Shown piece after piece: positions 23,501 through 34,450 of a stretch of DNA of 64,000 nt; position 1 is the stretch's first letter, and each line of letters opens with the position of its first letter. Below the pieces are notes generated by a model. It was not told the origin of the DNA and ran no database searches. It saw only the letters and a program-made list of their open reading frames with translations. Source of the stretch: Prorocentrum cordatum (Eukaryota > Sar > Dinophyceae > Prorocentrales > Prorocentraceae); assembly GCA_963575745.1 (NCBI GenBank), contig CAUYUJ010000871.1, positions 44,358 through 108,357 on the forward strand. The letters are read 5' to 3'. The position numbers were made by a program, and so were the translations under genes.

Positions 23501-24470
23501 GACTGGCGGAAAGGATGGACCCACGCCACGAGTTTTGGCGCTGTCCCCAAAGCTACCATTGGGGACGTCAGCACCTCTCTTGCCCTGCGCATCGAACACG
23601 CCAGGGCCTTACTCCTTCCCTTAGCTGGGGCTGCCCTGGACCGACAGAAGTGTTTCGACTACCTCATCACGGACATCTGCCTTAACCTTGCGCTTCACGC
23701 GGGGTGTCCCCAAGACATCGTTACTGTCCGCAGAAACTTCTACAGTCGCCACAAACGCTACATCCGCATGAACGGTGCGTACTCTAAGGAACTGGCCAGG
23801 ACAAACGGTCACCTCCAGGGAAGCTCTTGGTCCCTGGACGACATTAAGCTGCTCATGTGTGTGTGGACCAAGAGACAGCATCGATACGTTCCGCGATCAC
23901 TCAGCACTACCTTTGTTGACGACAGCAACTCCACTACTCACACCGCGCCTGAGTTGCAGAAATCTCTTGATGAAACCGCCAAGTTTGATCGATTTTCAGG
24001 TCAACGCATTCACCCTGGCAAAGTGGCGGGGTGGGCGCTCACCGACGAGCTTCACACCGCCGTTACCCAGCTCACTCTGGCGGAACGGCCCTTACGCGTG
24101 GTCGACTCCTTCAAGCTCGTCGGGAGTTACATCAACGCCGAGGCAGCGCCGGCTCCAGCCGCGCTTAACCTCACGGCCACCGCTGACGCCCGTGTTCGCA
24201 GGGCGACTAGTCGCCTGCCGCGCATTGGCAAGCTCCCATCACCGATGCTTATTAAGGCGCGGCACGCCCGTTCCCTTGCTGCCAGCGTCTGTACCACGGG
24301 CACCGACATTCAAGCCCCATCAGGCCCCGTCAAAACTGCCTACAACCATGCCCTTAAGGCGGCTATCCGCCCCAAGGGAAACAGGTGGGTCGAGTTTTGG
24401 ACTCTCATGGCCGTGTGCGTCCCAGGACACGCCCTGGAGATTGACGCCATTACGCAGCGTGAAGTTTCCT
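20555..24470 (+). pseudogene. Family A ORF2, APE endonuclease and reverse transcriptase, copy 2
   Basis: After a linker with an Ala-rich run, the APE-type endonuclease spans about 21283-22112: VSLNITSL, ALQETRH (catalytic Glu), ASLYG, CMDANTN, TSRIDYI and KSHVGLQV. The last keeps the His of the usual SDH motif but in an SHV context. A variable linker with GGFSP follows. RT covers about 23040-24200 with GGLDGW, LDRQKCFD, NGHLQGSSW and FVDD (23922-23933), all catalytic Asp present. A 1-nt deletion near 24467 (GTTTCC where copy 3 has GTTTTCC) breaks the frame, which would otherwise run to 27000. The endonuclease nicks the target and RT copies element RNA at the nick. Confidence 0.85.
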
Positions 24471-27000
24471 GTGTCTGCGGCGACAGGTTAACCGCGACGC
24501 TACTCTCTGCGGTCTCGTCAGGGATCTCCAACACCACGTTCAGACCCTATTTGGGGGAGGACCTGTCGGACGACTTGTCCAGACGCTTCAGCAGCTCCGT
24601 TGGACCTGGCCCACATTTGGCATCATGTACGACGACTGGGGCTGTCAGATCAGTTGGCTGAACTTACCCCAAAACGCCTTCCTTCACATGCTGCGAGCCT
24701 CACAACGCAGAGCCTTTCTGAGAAAAATCAAGCCACGGCGTCATGACCTTGGACACCTGGCCTCTGTCAGACAGGGCCTCGACCTCTTCGCCAGCACGTG
24801 GCTCGCCCGAACGAAAGGAGCAGCCAAATGCAACGCATGGCAGCTGGCGCTCCTCCTTAACTACCTGTCGGGCGGGGACCACACCCAACAGCGACGATCC
24901 CGATCAAACACGTCCGCTGACCCCAGCCCCATCTGCCGATACTGCGACGAGGAAGAGGAAACTCAGGAGCACACTGTTCGCGACTGCAAGTGCTGGGCCC
25001 GAGAAAGAGTCCCTCTCACCACCCTCATCAGTGACGAGCAGTGGGCCCGTCTTCCGCCGCACACAAGACACTGCGGGCTCTTCGATGAAGACCCAGCCCT
25101 CCTCGACCTGCAGGCCGACCTCGCGAGGGACCCGCTACCTCAGCCCATACCGCGGCCCCCACCTGAGGGAGATCCTGCGGCTTCAGCCCAGGACTCCTAC
25201 ACCACCTACCTCGACCACGACACTGGTTGGACATGGGTCTACGCTGCCACGGACGGTGCATGCACCAACCAAGCCATCCCATTGCTAGCACGAGCGGGCT
25301 ACGGCGTCTACTACGGCATCGACCACCGCATGAACTACAGTGCACGCGTTCACGGCATTACGCAGAACGCACAGCTTGCGGAGACCCTCGCCATTGTCCA
25401 CCTCACGGCATGTGCTGAACGGCCCGTACACGTTTTCGTGGACAACCAGGCGGTGGTTGATGGGTTCCAAAGGATCATCGACGGACACTCACCACCGCAG
25501 GGCACGCACGTGGAGCTCTGGGAAAAGATCCACCGATGCGTCATGGCCAAGCCCAACATGTTCCGCGTCGAGAAAGTCGCAAGCCACCAGGGCGACACGG
25601 GCATCGACCTCGGGCTCATCGGGCCCATCGCGGAGGAGTTCAATCGTCAGGCTGACGCCCTCGCCACAACGGCGGCACGTACTCATAACCTTCCAGACGA
25701 CATTGTCGAAGCTGCCAAAACACGACATTGCCAAGCGACCGTGCTTCATGGAGTCGCTGTCGCCATCTACGAGCGTAGACACCGTACACTCCCCCTCCCA
25801 CACCGCAGGGCTGGGTTCACAGCTGCGGAACTCAACAAAATGGAACCAAATCCCCTGCTGTCTGACCAGGCACCACCCGCGGCTGGACCAGACATCCCAC
25901 AGAACCCGGACGAGCTCTGGGCCGAGGCCCAACGGGCGATATTCGACGAACAGGAGGACGACCCGTTCGGCTTCGGTGGGGGCCTCGACTTCCTGGGCGA
26001 CGGGCCAGCCAGCGTCAACCCTGCCTCGTCGGGCACCCGCACGGCGCCCCCGACTCCGCCATTGAGAGCGGCAGAGCACCCACATGACAACGCCGCTCAC
26101 TTTCAAGACGCTGACGAACAGGAGGATGACCTTTTCAGCCTCGGTGGGGGATCGGACGCTTTGGACGACGGACCAGCCAGTGAAGACCCTGCCCCGTCGG
26201 GCAACCTCTCGATCCCTACTGCGACTCCGTCCCCGAGAGCGACATCGCCCACATACGATGATATCGGCCACCGCCAAGACGCCGACCACGACCTGGGTGA
26301 CCCCCGCGGAATGAGTGGCATAGAGGACGCACCGCCGATACCACACGCTGCCGACCATGCCGCCCTACCGAGACGCCAACCTTCTACGCGACCGACCTCA
26401 GAGCCCTTGCACGGCATTATGATTGGTCCCACCGCGCAAACCACTCCGCCCCCCCACCGCCGGCAGCCCGCGGGGGCGGCTTCAGCCCCCCCGCAGGGCA
26501 CTAAATCAGACAGGCCCTCGTGCCCCGTCCACGCTCCCATCGCTGCTGAGCGAGAGGAAGCGGCTCTCCCGACCTCTCGGGGCGTGGCCCTAGCGGCTCC
26601 AGCCCTGGGGTCGCGTGTGCCCCTCCAGTCACCCTTCAAGGGTGACGGACGACAGCGTACAGGGTGCCGCACTACGCTAGTCCACCATTTGGACAGGCGT
26701 ACCGAGGACCTCGCCTCTGTCTCGAGGCTCTCGGCTGCTGGCACTGAGCAGCCACCCCTCACCGACCGTGAAACCGAGCTGTCACAGGCTATGGCTGCTC
26801 TCCAGCAGAGGTGCTTAGCTCTCGCCGCGGACCTCGCCGCCGCCCAAGCTCGCCAAGGCCCTCTACTCCAGCGCCTCCACAGCGCCGGGCGAGCCTTCGC
26901 CGAGCTGCTTACGCCCTCGCCCGATGGTGCCGTGCCGTCACTCACCATCCAAGCTATGCTGTCATCGTTCCGCGGCGCTCCACCTGGTGCCCCGCGCTAA
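24471..27000 (+). pseudogene. Family A ORF2 C-terminus: CCHC finger, RNase H, coiled coil, copy 2
   Basis: The frame is readable from MYDDWGCQISWLNLPQ (24625) to TAA 26998-27000. It contains the RT thumb-like region, CRYCDEEEETQEHTVRDC (CCHC), and RNase H with YAATDGA, AETLAI, VFVDNQ and RQADAL. Two tandem related acidic repeats follow (EQEDDPFGFGGGLDFLGDG and EQEDDLFSLGGGSDALDDG), one more than in copy 1. It ends in a coiled-coil-like tail, LLQRLHSAGRAFAELL. The coding sequence is intact here; it is called a pseudogene only because the frame is broken upstream. Confidence 0.85.
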
Positions 27001-27368
27001 TCTCCTCCTTTCTGCCTGCCCGTGAGTACGCGTGGCTCCGCGTCCACGGTGTCAGGGCGTGGGGGCGGGGGGTGCCCCGTCACTGCGCGCCGCTTTGCGG
27101 CCAAGCGCCCAACTGGCGGTCTGCCAAGCCGCCTAGCCACGTGTCAGCACGTCGCCTTTCTTGTTGGGGCCTCTTTCTTCACGCGGTCTGACAGGTGAGA
27201 TCATCATCGTCTGTCCGCCGTCTGTAGCGTCTGTCGCACTGCGCCGGGGGAGGGTTTTTTTGTTGCCCGCCCTCGTATCTAAAGGCTGCACCGCCGCAAA
27301 TAGTGTTTAGCGAGTTGTCGCACCGCAGTGCGCCTCGCGGACGGACCCTGGTCCGCCTACTTGTCCGA

Positions 27369-27370
<2 letters not shown>
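27001..27370 (+). promoter_or_regulatory. Copy 2 3' UTR with terminal stem-loops
   Basis: Nearly identical to the copy 1 and copy 3 3' UTRs. The stem-loops are CGCAC-CGCA-GTGCG at 27319-27332 and CGGACC-CT-GGTCCG at 27342-27355. The element ends with CTACTTGTCCGATCT before (CT)n. Confidence 0.65.
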
Positions 27371-27399
<29 letters not shown>

Positions 27400-27431
27400 C
27401 GCGCTCGCGCTCGCGCTCGCGCTCGCGCTCG

Positions 27432-27471
<40 letters not shown>

Positions 27472-27477
27472 CTCTCC

Positions 27478-27553
<76 letters not shown>
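27371..27553. repeat. (CT)n microsatellite with (GCTC)n interruption, 3' flank of copy 2
   Basis: (CT)n interrupted at about 27396-27440 by a CGCTCG-type block, then pure CT again. Confidence 0.95.
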
Positions 27554-27837
27554 TCTCTTCGCTACTGGCTTCTGACGGAGTCTGGGTTAGGTGAGCCTGA
27601 GTGTGGGTGAGTCTGAGTATGGATACGTCTGTGTGTGCCTGACTCTGAAGAAATGAATCTGAGTGTGAGTGAGCTTGTGTATGAGTGAGTCTGGGTGCGA
27701 GTCTGAATCCCAATGGTGCCCCTGGCAGTGTCTGGCGACTAGGAGGCCCGGGTCGACTCCTCTTTGGGAAGCCAAAATGCTGCCCCTGGCAGCGTTTGGT
27801 GACTATGAAGCCCCTGGTGGACCCCCCTGGGGCTCCC
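27554..27837. repeat. Degenerate GTGAGTCTGA repeats and partial precursor units
   Basis: Units like GTGAGTCTGAGTGTG recur to about 27710. Two partial TGCCCCTGGCAGCGTTT blocks about 63 bp apart then lead into the regular 152-bp array. The same GTGAGTCTGA-type sequence reappears at about 28780-28840 on the far side of the array. No gene is seen. Confidence 0.6.
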
Positions 27838-28779
27838 AAATGATGCCCCTGGCAGCGTTTTGTGACCATGAGGCTCTCAAGAGATACATGTTGGGGACGC
27901 CAAACGGCAATTCTAGCTGAGGCGTCCCACCAAAATCGGCGCGAACGGGCTCGTGAGATCAGCCAGGGTGGCTCCCCCTTGGGGCTCCCAAATGATGCCC
28001 CTGGCAGCGTTTTGCGACCATGAGGCTCTCAGAAGATACATGTTGGGGGCGCCAAGCGGCAATTTTAGCTGAGACGTCCCACCAAAATCGGCGCGAACGG
28101 GCTCGTGAGATCAGCCAGGGTGGCTCCCCCTTGGGGCTCCCAAGTGATGCCCCTGGCAGCGTTTTGTGACCATGAGGCTCTCAAGAGATACATGTTGGGG
28201 AGGCCAAAACGGCAATTCTAGCTGAGGCGTCCCACCAAAATCGGCGCGAACGGGCTCGTGAGATCAGCCAGGGTGGCTCCCCCTTGGGGCTCCCAAATGA
28301 TGCCCCTGGCAGCGTTTTGCGACCATGAGGCTCTCAAGAGATACATGTTGGGGACGCCAAACGGCAATTCTAGCTGAGGCGTCCCACCAAAATCGGCGCG
28401 AACGGGCTCGTGAGATCAGCCAGGGTGGCTCCCCCTTGGGGCTCCCAAATGATGCCCCTGGCAGCGTTTTGTGACCATGAGGCTCTCAAGAGATACATGC
28501 TGGGGAGGCCAAACGGCAATTCTAGCTGAGGCGTCCCACCAAAATCGGCGCGAACGGGCTCGTGAGATCAGCCAGGGTGGCTCCCCCTTGGGGCCTCTCA
28601 AATGATGCCCCTGGCAGCGTTTTGTGACCATGAGGCTCTCAAAAGATACATGTTGGGGAGGCCAAACGGCAATTCTAGCTGAGGCGTCCCACCAAAATCG
28701 GCGCGAACGGGCTCGTGAGATCAGCCAGGGTGGCTCCCCCTTGGGGCTCCCAAATGATGCCCCTGGCAGCGTTTTGTGA
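27838..28779. repeat. Tandem array, 152-bp unit, about 6.2 copies
   Basis: The landmark GGCGTCCCACCAAAATCGG recurs at about 27921, 28073, 28226, 28378, 28530 and 28682, a period of 152 bp (once 153). Units differ by only a few bases and contain ATGCCCCTGGCAGCG, GATACATGTTGGGGA and GGCTCGTGAGATCAGCC. A minus-strand ORF runs through three units, but with no sign of a real protein. This looks like a minisatellite. Confidence 0.95.
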
Positions 28780-28840
28780 TCATGAGAGAGTGTGCGTGTG
28801 AGTGAATGTGACTGTGAGTGAGTCTGAGTGAGAGCGAGTC

Positions 28841-29097
28841 TCATCTTATCTTATCGAGCCCTATCTTATCTTACCTTTATTACCCTCTATCTTATCTTAT
28901 CTTGAAAGCTCTTATCTTGTCTTAGCTTATCTTATATCAACTCATCTTATCGCATCATATCTTGTATTATCTTATTACTCCGTAGGCTGTCTTATCTTAT
29001 CTATTATCCTACCTTGTCATATATCTTATCTTACCTTATCATATCTTGTGCTATCTTATCTTATCTTGTAGTATCTTATTTTGTCTTGTCTTATCTG
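28841..29097. repeat. Degenerate (TCTTA)n microsatellite
   Basis: TCTTATCTTATC repeats with substitutions occupy about 250 bp in AT-richer DNA. No gene is seen here or in the following 170 bp up to the (CT)n tract. Confidence 0.85.
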
Positions 29098-29270
29098 GTG
29101 ATTATCATTGGGAGGAGGGAGGCGCGCGCGGGAGGAAGGAGTCCGCGCGTGGGAGGCGTCAGAGTAATAATTATTCACTGCGTGGGGATCCCCATATGTG
29201 CATCTCCTTGCTGGCGCTCCCTTGGTGGTGGGACTCGGTGAGGACGAATCTGGATTTAAGTGTGACTGAG

Positions 29271-29510
29271 CTGCCTCTCTCTCTGCTCTCTCTGCTCTCT
29301 CTGTCTCTCTCTCTCTCTCTGCCCTCTCTCTGTCTCTGCCTCTCTTTCCCTGCCTCTATCTCTCTCTCTGCCTCTCTCTCTGCCTCTGTCTCTCTGCCTC
29401 TCTCTCTCTCTGCCTCTCTCTCTGTGCCTCTCTCTCTCTGCCTCTATCTCTGCCTCTCTCTCTCTCTCTCTCTCTCCTCTCTTTTCTCTCTATTCTCTCT
29501 CTGCTCTCTC

Positions 29511-29543
<33 letters not shown>

Positions 29544-29547
29544 GCTA
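29271..29547. repeat. (CT)n/(CTCTG)n microsatellite, 5' flank of copy 3
   Basis: CT repeats with regular G interruptions (CTCTGCCTCT), ending CTCGCTA just before the element start GTCTCGGCTCGAGAGT. Confidence 0.95.
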
Positions 29548-29701
29548 GTCTCGGCTCGAGAGTGCCCTGCACTCAGACCGCAGCCGCGACGCGAAGCGCC
29601 CCGCCTCGGAGTCAGACTCCCAGGCCTCGCGAGACCGGAGGGGTCCCAGCAGGACCCTACTGATTCGCGTCACCTCTCCCCCCACCAGAGCGCCCGCCGC
29701 A

Positions 29702-29874
29702 ATGGCCCCCGGTAAGCCGGAGCGCCGTCGCTCTTCCAAGCAGCCGCCGAGCTCACGTCCTGCTGCTGAAGGGTCTCTCCTCCAACGCAAGCAGGACTGC
29801 ATCGCAGCTTTCAAAAAAAAAAAAAAAAAAATAAAAAAAAAATAAAAAAAAAGAAAAAAAAAAAAAAAAAAAAA

Positions 29875-29927
<53 letters not shown>

Positions 29928-29947
29928 AAAACAAAAAAAAACAAAAA

Positions 29948-29980
<33 letters not shown>

Positions 29981-29981
29981 A

Positions 29982-30022
<41 letters not shown>

Positions 30023-32519
30023 AAAAAAAATAAAAAAAAAAAAAAATTCAAAAAAAAAAAAGCAAGCGGGGTCTGACCGCCCCACGGCCGCATACAACGG
30101 GCTCGCCGAGCTGAACGCGGACGAGCTGCAGGCCACGTACGACATGCACAAGACCAACACAAAGAAGCTCGGTAGTGCCTTGATCCGCATGTGCGCCGCC
30201 AACCAGATCAGCTACACGCTGGATCACCACCAGCGCAGCAAGCCCAAGCGCATTGGTGGTGACACATCACACCCACCAGCTGCGTCCGCACGTCTTCAGG
30301 CTGCGGACGCTCAATTCATTGCCTTGGACCCGGCCTTCTGGAAGGTCCCAGTCCTTGCCGAACCCACATCACTCGACGACGGCAAGACGTACAAGCCCAG
30401 TATCAGCCTCCACGACTACGAGAGCGGTGAACGGCTGCTGCAACACCACCTCGAGCAGGGTAAGCGTACCACGGGTCAGCTTGCGATTGCTGTCATGGGC
30501 CCAAAAAACGATAACTACGTCGGTACCGAGCTCGCCGTCCCCGTGTTGAAGCGCCACCCCAAGGCGCCCAAAGTGGTCCACACGCACGTCCCCGTGACCG
30601 TGTACCAGCTGGGCACCAAGGAGGTCGCCTGCACGGAAAAAGTAGCCGTCGCCACCATCGACCCTGCCGACCACGTCTGCTGGATTCGGGTGACCATACA
30701 CGAGACCGAGGCCATTGCCGCAGTCCCCTCCATGCACCAGGCCTTCGAGGACCAGTTCTCGGGAGGTGCCCCCGTGAACGGTGGTCCACGCGCCAAGGGT
30801 CCTTTCCGAGGGGACTCCGCTCCACAGGACAAGGCGCGCCAAAACCAAAAGCACAGGGGGTCCAAGAAAGACGCTCGCCGCCAGGAGCTCGATAGTCAGC
30901 TCCAGGACACCTTCAAGGCCCTCTTCCACGGCAACTTTAAAGCCGTCACCATCCTCGAACCTTGCAAAAGCCTAGGCAGGTTTGGATCGGGCGTCGGAAA
31001 GAGGTCCCTGGCTGCCACCTTCGGCGTCAGTCTTCAAGCGGTCGACAAGGTCTTGGCGGGTTCAGGGCAACACGGCGCCACCTACGACCTCAGCAACGTA
31101 GGTGCAGACGAGCCCACTGCAGACAAGTACCAGACCGTGTGGTTCCCTGAGGACCAGCCCATCACGATGGCAGATGCGTTCCAGAAGTCGGTGGATTTCA
31201 AGGCCCTTGGAGTCGTCAGGCACGGCAAGTCAGGCTTATTGGGGATCCGTGTTGCACGAGGGTCAGACGCCGCCAAGGCTGCTGCCGTCAGCATCCGCGG
31301 CTGCGAAGCCACCCTCGCCAAGACGCGCTACCGCATCACTGGCATTGCGGCACGCCACGCCACGCTGACCCAGCTCGCCTAGACTCTCACGGGCCCGTCC
31401 GTTAAATGGGACTGTGAGGTCTACCACACCGCCTGGGACCCAGCCACTTCGGCTCAGTTTGCCTTAGTGCGCGCCCATCGTCCCCCACACACATATACGG
31501 TACAGGTCGCAGGGTGCCCCATCCCGTGGAGCATCACCGAGGCCCCGTTGGCTGAGGTGGTGCCGAAGAGGGACAACGTTACCATTGTCACCCCTACCAC
31601 TATCACAGAGCCTGTGACGCCGCCAGCCCGTGGTGGCGGCTTCAGCCCCGCCACTGGCACACTACTCACCAAAGCGGCCCAGAGCCCTTACCTCCACGAC
31701 CTCATGACTGCCACGCCCAAAGGCAAGGGCGTCGCACCGCTCCTGATACCCAAGGAGGAGCCTTTAGCCAAGCGCCACCGATCCTCCAGTGGGAAACGCG
31801 ACGCCACGCCGCTCGCAAGATCACACGGCGCCCCAGGCCGCAGCTCCTCTGCACCCCCGCACGGCACGGATGGAGCTGCCGAGCAGACGGCCGTCCAAGG
31901 ATCAGGTGGTCATGACCCGCAGCTTGGCACGGTGGCGGCTGAAGGTGGGGGCCACACCGAAGGGGACGCTGCCACAGCCGCCGAGGTACCAGGCGACGCT
32001 GACGACGTCGAGATCCTCTCATCAGGTGATGAATACAGCGTGGCTTCCCACGAACTCAACACCTTCGGCGAACGCTTCGAATCGGCCCCTAAACTGCCAG
32101 ATGCCGCCACGACCCGCATCCAACACATGGAACAACAGCACGAGCTGCTTGCCAACACGGTGGATAACATGCATGTTCAGCTTGCGGGCGTTCTCTCATC
32201 CCAGGCCACACTCACGGAGCACGTTTCAGGTTTGGAACGAGGGCTTGCCACCGTCGTCACCCAGCAACAGACGGCAAACACCGAAGCTGCTGCTCTGCGT
32301 GGCGACATCCAGGCCCTCCTTGGGCACCTCACGGGGGGCACCATCCACCTGCCACAGGTGGCCACTCTCGAAACAAAAAAGGAGGAAGCTGCATCAGTTG
32401 CCGATCCCGTGGCTGTCTGCGGGTGGATCGACCAGCCTGGCCAGGTCACCCCAGGGACGGGGCCCCCAGGGGCTGACAAAGGCAAAGACAAGGGTCGGGT
32501 CACTCAGGAACCCTATTGA
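29702..32519 (+). pseudogene. Family A ORF1, copy 3
   Basis: ATG 29702 begins MAPGKPERRRSSKQP, a basic N-terminus, and is the best evidence for the ORF1 start. An A-rich block (29813-30061) interrupts codon 38 and shifts the frame. The rest is readable from QAGSD and MHKTNTKKLG (30144) to TAG 31380-31382, which replaces AAG of copy 2, and again to the ancestral TGA 32517-32519. The C-terminal part has the intact heptad helix (MEQQHELLANTVDNM, LERGLATVVTQQQT) and ends EPY. Apart from the block this gives an ancestral ORF1 of roughly 850 codons. It is probably the RNA-binding/particle protein, but no named domain was recognised. Confidence 0.7.
29813..30061. repeat. A-rich expansion inside ORF1 of copy 3
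   Basis: Copy 2 reads GCTTTCAAGCAAGC. Copy 3 has about 247 extra bases of A with scattered T, C and G between TTCAA and GCAAGC. TTCAA occurs at both ends of the block, like a short target-site duplication. Confidence 0.85.
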
Positions 32520-32610
32520 AGGTGCCTCAGAGAGCCTGCCTCAGCCATCCGAGGAAGCGCCTTCAGAGGCATCTCTTCTCTCTTCGCGTCGTATCTCTTT
32601 CTTGTCATAT

Positions 32611-34450
32611 CATGTCAGTTGTGGCAGCAGCACGTGCAAGCTCCTGGTGTAGGGACACCCGTCATCTTGCAGGGGGCGTGATTGTTGCAATGTACATGAG
32701 CATGCAGGGGTATCTGAGGATGCGTGCTGACATGCAGCTTTTGGCTCATCGCTCGCGCCGCCCGCCAGGCCTCGCCATCATGTGGCGCCTTGCCTGCAGC
32801 CTGGCCCTCCCCTCGCTCGCTGGAGCACACCCGTCTTCAGGCGGTGCGCCCCAGCATGGAGGTGAGGTTTTCCTGCGACATGCTGAACGTGGGACTCCTT
32901 TCTACCTTTACGATGACAGCATCTACAAGTACGATCACTGCACCATGTTGGACCCGATCGTGAACAGCACCGCCGCCGCGGGTCCGTGCGGCAACGGACC
33001 GCTGGGCGCCATCGTGAGCGCATGCACGCCCTTGTCAACTACGACACATGCATCGAAATCCACCCCCCGCGTGGCCTCGACTGCGGTGCAGCAGATCCTT
33101 GACGGGGACGTTGATATAGGCCAGGCACGCAGTGGCGGCTTCAGCCCCGCTGTCGTGCCCCGCTATAGCCCCACGGGTCTCACCACCCCCCTGTGCGCTA
33201 GGGGCGAACCCGAGGAGGACCCCGCTTTCTGGCACCTGATGATGTTCCGCGCCCGGCTCATACCGTGCGCTGCGGCGTGGGCACCAGGTGAGGACCACCA
33301 GGACGTGTTCTGGGCATGGCTCGTGGACTGCGTCCCGTACATCCTGGCGACGCTTCATCTGCCGCAGTACGATCACCTCTTCCAGGAGGACTCTGAGGAC
33401 ACAACCGACGCCCTGCGCCAGCTCACCGCGCTCGACATGTGCGAGGACATCTGGTATAGAGCGGGCCTCGACAGACAGCGCACAAACCGAAACCTCACTC
33501 TTATCCAAGGCAGCCGCGAGTATCCCACCCGTTACTTTGGCCTCCTTCTGGAATACCAGGGTGCTCGCGCCCAGCTTGTCGGCCCAGAAGCTTTCACGGC
33601 ACCATTGCCGCCATACCTCTCACGGGCCCACGCCTTACTACCAAGAGGCCTTCCCCCACCCGACCAAGACGCCCTGGCGTACCTCGCCGATGCGATCCTG
33701 CACCACCCGACAGACATGCAGCCGCTTGTGGAGGCAGAGCTCGCCGCGGCACCGATGGAACCGCTTGACCCACCACCGCCAGCTGGCCTCGCCCAGCACG
33801 CCACGGGTGATCAGGCCGCAGACGACCCCGAACCATGGCTGCCTCAGCACATCGCGGCCAGCGACATCAGCGACACACCCCTGGACTCATTCCATGCGTC
33901 GGACGATATCAGCAACATATCCCTGGGCTCGGTCCACGTGGACGATAGCCAGGACGACATGGAAACCCAGGATCGCGACGGCACAACACCACCTGGCGAC
34001 ACGGCCCAGCGTGACCGCGACAGTGAACCCTACTCAGGGCACACCTCGTCGCACAGCAGTCCGCCCAACAACTCGGCTCAGGCCGACCCCTGCCCACAGC
34101 TCAACGACGCTGAAGGCGTCACTGCCGCCGACGCGACACGCCATTCCACTGCATCGCCAGCTCATGCCAGCCCGTGCAGTGGCGGCTTCAGCCCCGCTGC
34201 AGCACTGGCTAGACCTGGACATCCCCAGACCGCAGGTGGCAGCACCACGCCCTTCACCTCTGTACACCGTGACAACGTGACTGACTCCACCCCCAGTGTC
34301 ATTGGCCACTGGCAGGCCGACATCGACAACGACCCCATCGATGATGAGTACCCAGATGCCAGCGGTTCCCACGAGCCCCAGCACAGCGCAGCGGCATCAC
34401 GACATTGTGCTGCCTCATCTGCCTCTTTGTGGCCACGTACGCCATCGTGA
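32611..34450 (+). pseudogene. Family A ORF2, N-terminal part, copy 3
   Basis: The frame is open from MSVVAAARASSWCRDTRH (ATG 32611, the first ATG after ORF1) through the signal-like MWRLACSLALPSLAGA and on to about 34408. There a 1-nt deletion (GACATTGTGCTGCC where copy 2 has GACATTGTGGCTGCC) shifts it out, and it ends at 34450. It lacks the 4-nt duplication of copy 2, so DALRQLTALDMCEDIWY is the ancestral reading. It contains GGFSP-type motifs, an acidic DISNISLGSVHVDDSQDD stretch and an NST site. Start and function are uncertain. Confidence 0.5.

Larger units (their letters stand above)
10961..27370 (+). mobile_element. Family A LINE copy 2, near full length (about 16.4 kb)
   Basis: Both ends are defined by comparison with copy 3: the 5' end is GTMTCGGCTCGAGAGT directly after (CT)n and the 3' end is CTACTTGTCCGATCT directly before (CT)n. 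Two ORFs are recognisable, ORF1 (11127-13699) and a giant ORF2 (about 13871-27000). There are no LTRs. The APE-type endonuclease, RT without an integrase and 5'-truncated sister copies make it a non-LTR retrotransposon. At about 16.4 kb it is far longer than ordinary LINEs (usually 4-8 kb). It is inactivated by small indels, one nonsense change and an A-rich insertion, all absent from at least one other copy. Confidence 0.92.

Noticed and set aside
27838-28779. CRISPR array
   Set aside because: Whole 152-bp units repeat without unique spacers, and the genome is eukaryotic.
29545-30202. Poly-Phe minus-strand ORFs and poly-Lys plus-strand ORFs near 16.3 and 29.9 kb
   Set aside because: These are translations of the A-rich blocks inserted into LINE ORFs.
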